Shown here: positions 35,747 through 36,037 of the stretch, piece after piece | How the letters are laid out: every line of letters begins with the position of its first letter | Position numbering within the stretch: the stretch's first letter is position 1 | From: an uncultured Micrococcales bacterium | Lineage (GTDB): Bacteria > Actinomycetota > Actinomycetes > Actinomycetales > Microbacteriaceae | NCBI GenBank assembly: GCA_913056225.1 | Contig: CAJXMQ010000002.1 | Location: 1-36,037, forward strand | Direction of reading: 5' to 3' | DNA: 36,037 nucleotides | Notes under the pieces: model-generated | Told to the model about the DNA's origin: nothing | The model's database searches: none | Seen by the model: only the letters and a program-made list of their open reading frames with translations | Translations under genes and position numbers: made by a program

Positions 35747-36037
35747 TTGCCAGGGCCTGACACCTTTTTCTTGAAAGAAATCGGCTAGCCGGTCTGGAGC
35801 GACTTCATTCCAAATGGCTTCCCTCACAACGCTGGGTGAGATTATTACCTCCACTGGAATTTGCACCTCTTCAGCTAATTCAGCAAGCAATACTTTTAGT
35901 TTCTTATAGCGCTTGTCCGCGCTCGGCTTCAACTTTTGCCAATTCTTATGGTGAGGAATGGCCAGCTCAGACGCCTCTCTGAGTGGAGGATGCTCTGTGT
36001 TAGCAGCCTCGCTATAGGCAGTGTAGAGCTTGTTGTA
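35708..36037 (-). CDS. ribonuclease D-like protein, C-terminal HRDC part (partial)
   Basis: The 3' end of a gene that continues beyond the right edge. The ORF track starts at an internal TTG (35932), but the frame stays open to 36037, giving about 109 residues. The visible part holds an HRDC-type helical segment (AELAEEVQIPVEVIISP, VVREAIWNEV) and the tail VRPWQSGLVLPLF, typical of actinobacterial RNase D proteins encoded beside dxs. The 3'-5' exonuclease domain with its DEDD residues would lie off-window, so the enzymatic call rests on the C-terminus and the neighbourhood. It overlaps dxs by 39 bases. Confidence 0.8.
   Translation of the reverse strand, partial: YNKLYTAYSEAANTEHPPLREASELAIPHHKNWQKLKPSADKRYKKLKVLLAELAEEVQIPVEVIISPSVVREAIWNEVAPDRLADFFQEKGVRPWQSGLVLPLFGTLD

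Noticed and set aside
1-36037. CRISPR arrays, insertion sequences, tRNA genes, riboswitches, prophage or defence genes
   Set aside because: I saw no regularly spaced repeats, transposase or integrase motifs, tRNA-like sequence or long structured leaders. The window is core chromosome.

Overview
The window is a compact, almost intergenic-free piece of an actinobacterial chromosome. The gene order glnA2-glnE-glnA1-DUF4191-lipA-lipB-E2, the sigA-murT-gatD-DUF7455-parE block and the sepH-DUF4193-DUF3093-dut-DUF3710-DUF3159 block are typical of Actinomycetota. The moderate G+C (roughly half by eye, not computed), short proteins, overlapping gene ends and the map/SPOR/panB and acnA/dxs/RNase D neighbourhoods suggest a small-genome member of the Microbacteriaceae, such as the freshwater Luna group. 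That placement is inference. No mobile element, CRISPR array, tRNA or rRNA was seen, and no gene-free stretch exceeds 300 bases.

Layout: 1-69 is the 3' end of the RNase P RNA. 72-4270 holds ppgK and map, a tiny SPOR-like gene, and nadE-panB. 4298-9967 is a nitrogen block: glnA2 and glnE on +, and glnA1 on -, separated by a strong bidirectional terminator. 10040-16858 (mostly -) is a lipoate/2-oxoacid dehydrogenase block: pepA, lpdA, the E2 gene, then lipB, lipA and a DUF4191 membrane protein. 16890-19041 encodes a PAC2-family protein and an MFS transporter. 19073-22226 is sigA followed by overlapping murT-like and gatD-like genes and a zinc-ribbon DUF7455 protein. 22330-26672 is a convergent parE/parC pair (topoisomerase IV). 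26699-31068 carries a phosphodiesterase-like protein, sepH, DUF4193, DUF3093, dut, DUF3710 and DUF3159. 31101-35746 is acnA and dxs. The right edge cuts a ribonuclease D-like gene.

How they work together: LipB and LipA build lipoate on the E2 protein, and LpdA reoxidises it. GlnE is expected to adenylylate Tyr402 of GlnA1. In GlnA2 the equivalent position is Trp, so GlnA2 should escape that control. NadE and PanB serve NAD and CoA synthesis. ParE and ParC form one topoisomerase. SepH is a cell-division factor.

Most interesting points: (1) the GatD-like protein next to MurT has lost both catalytic residues expected of its glutaminase fold (Cys and His), and the MurT-like partner has also changed. 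In an organism with B-type peptidoglycan, this pair could have been re-tooled to attach an amino acid instead of ammonia to the D-Glu alpha-carboxyl. (2) sigA appears to be read from a non-canonical ATC codon behind two small leader ORFs. (3) At least six genes have a TANNNT box exactly at -12 to -7 from their start codon, pointing to widespread leaderless transcription, including overlapping back-to-back promoters.
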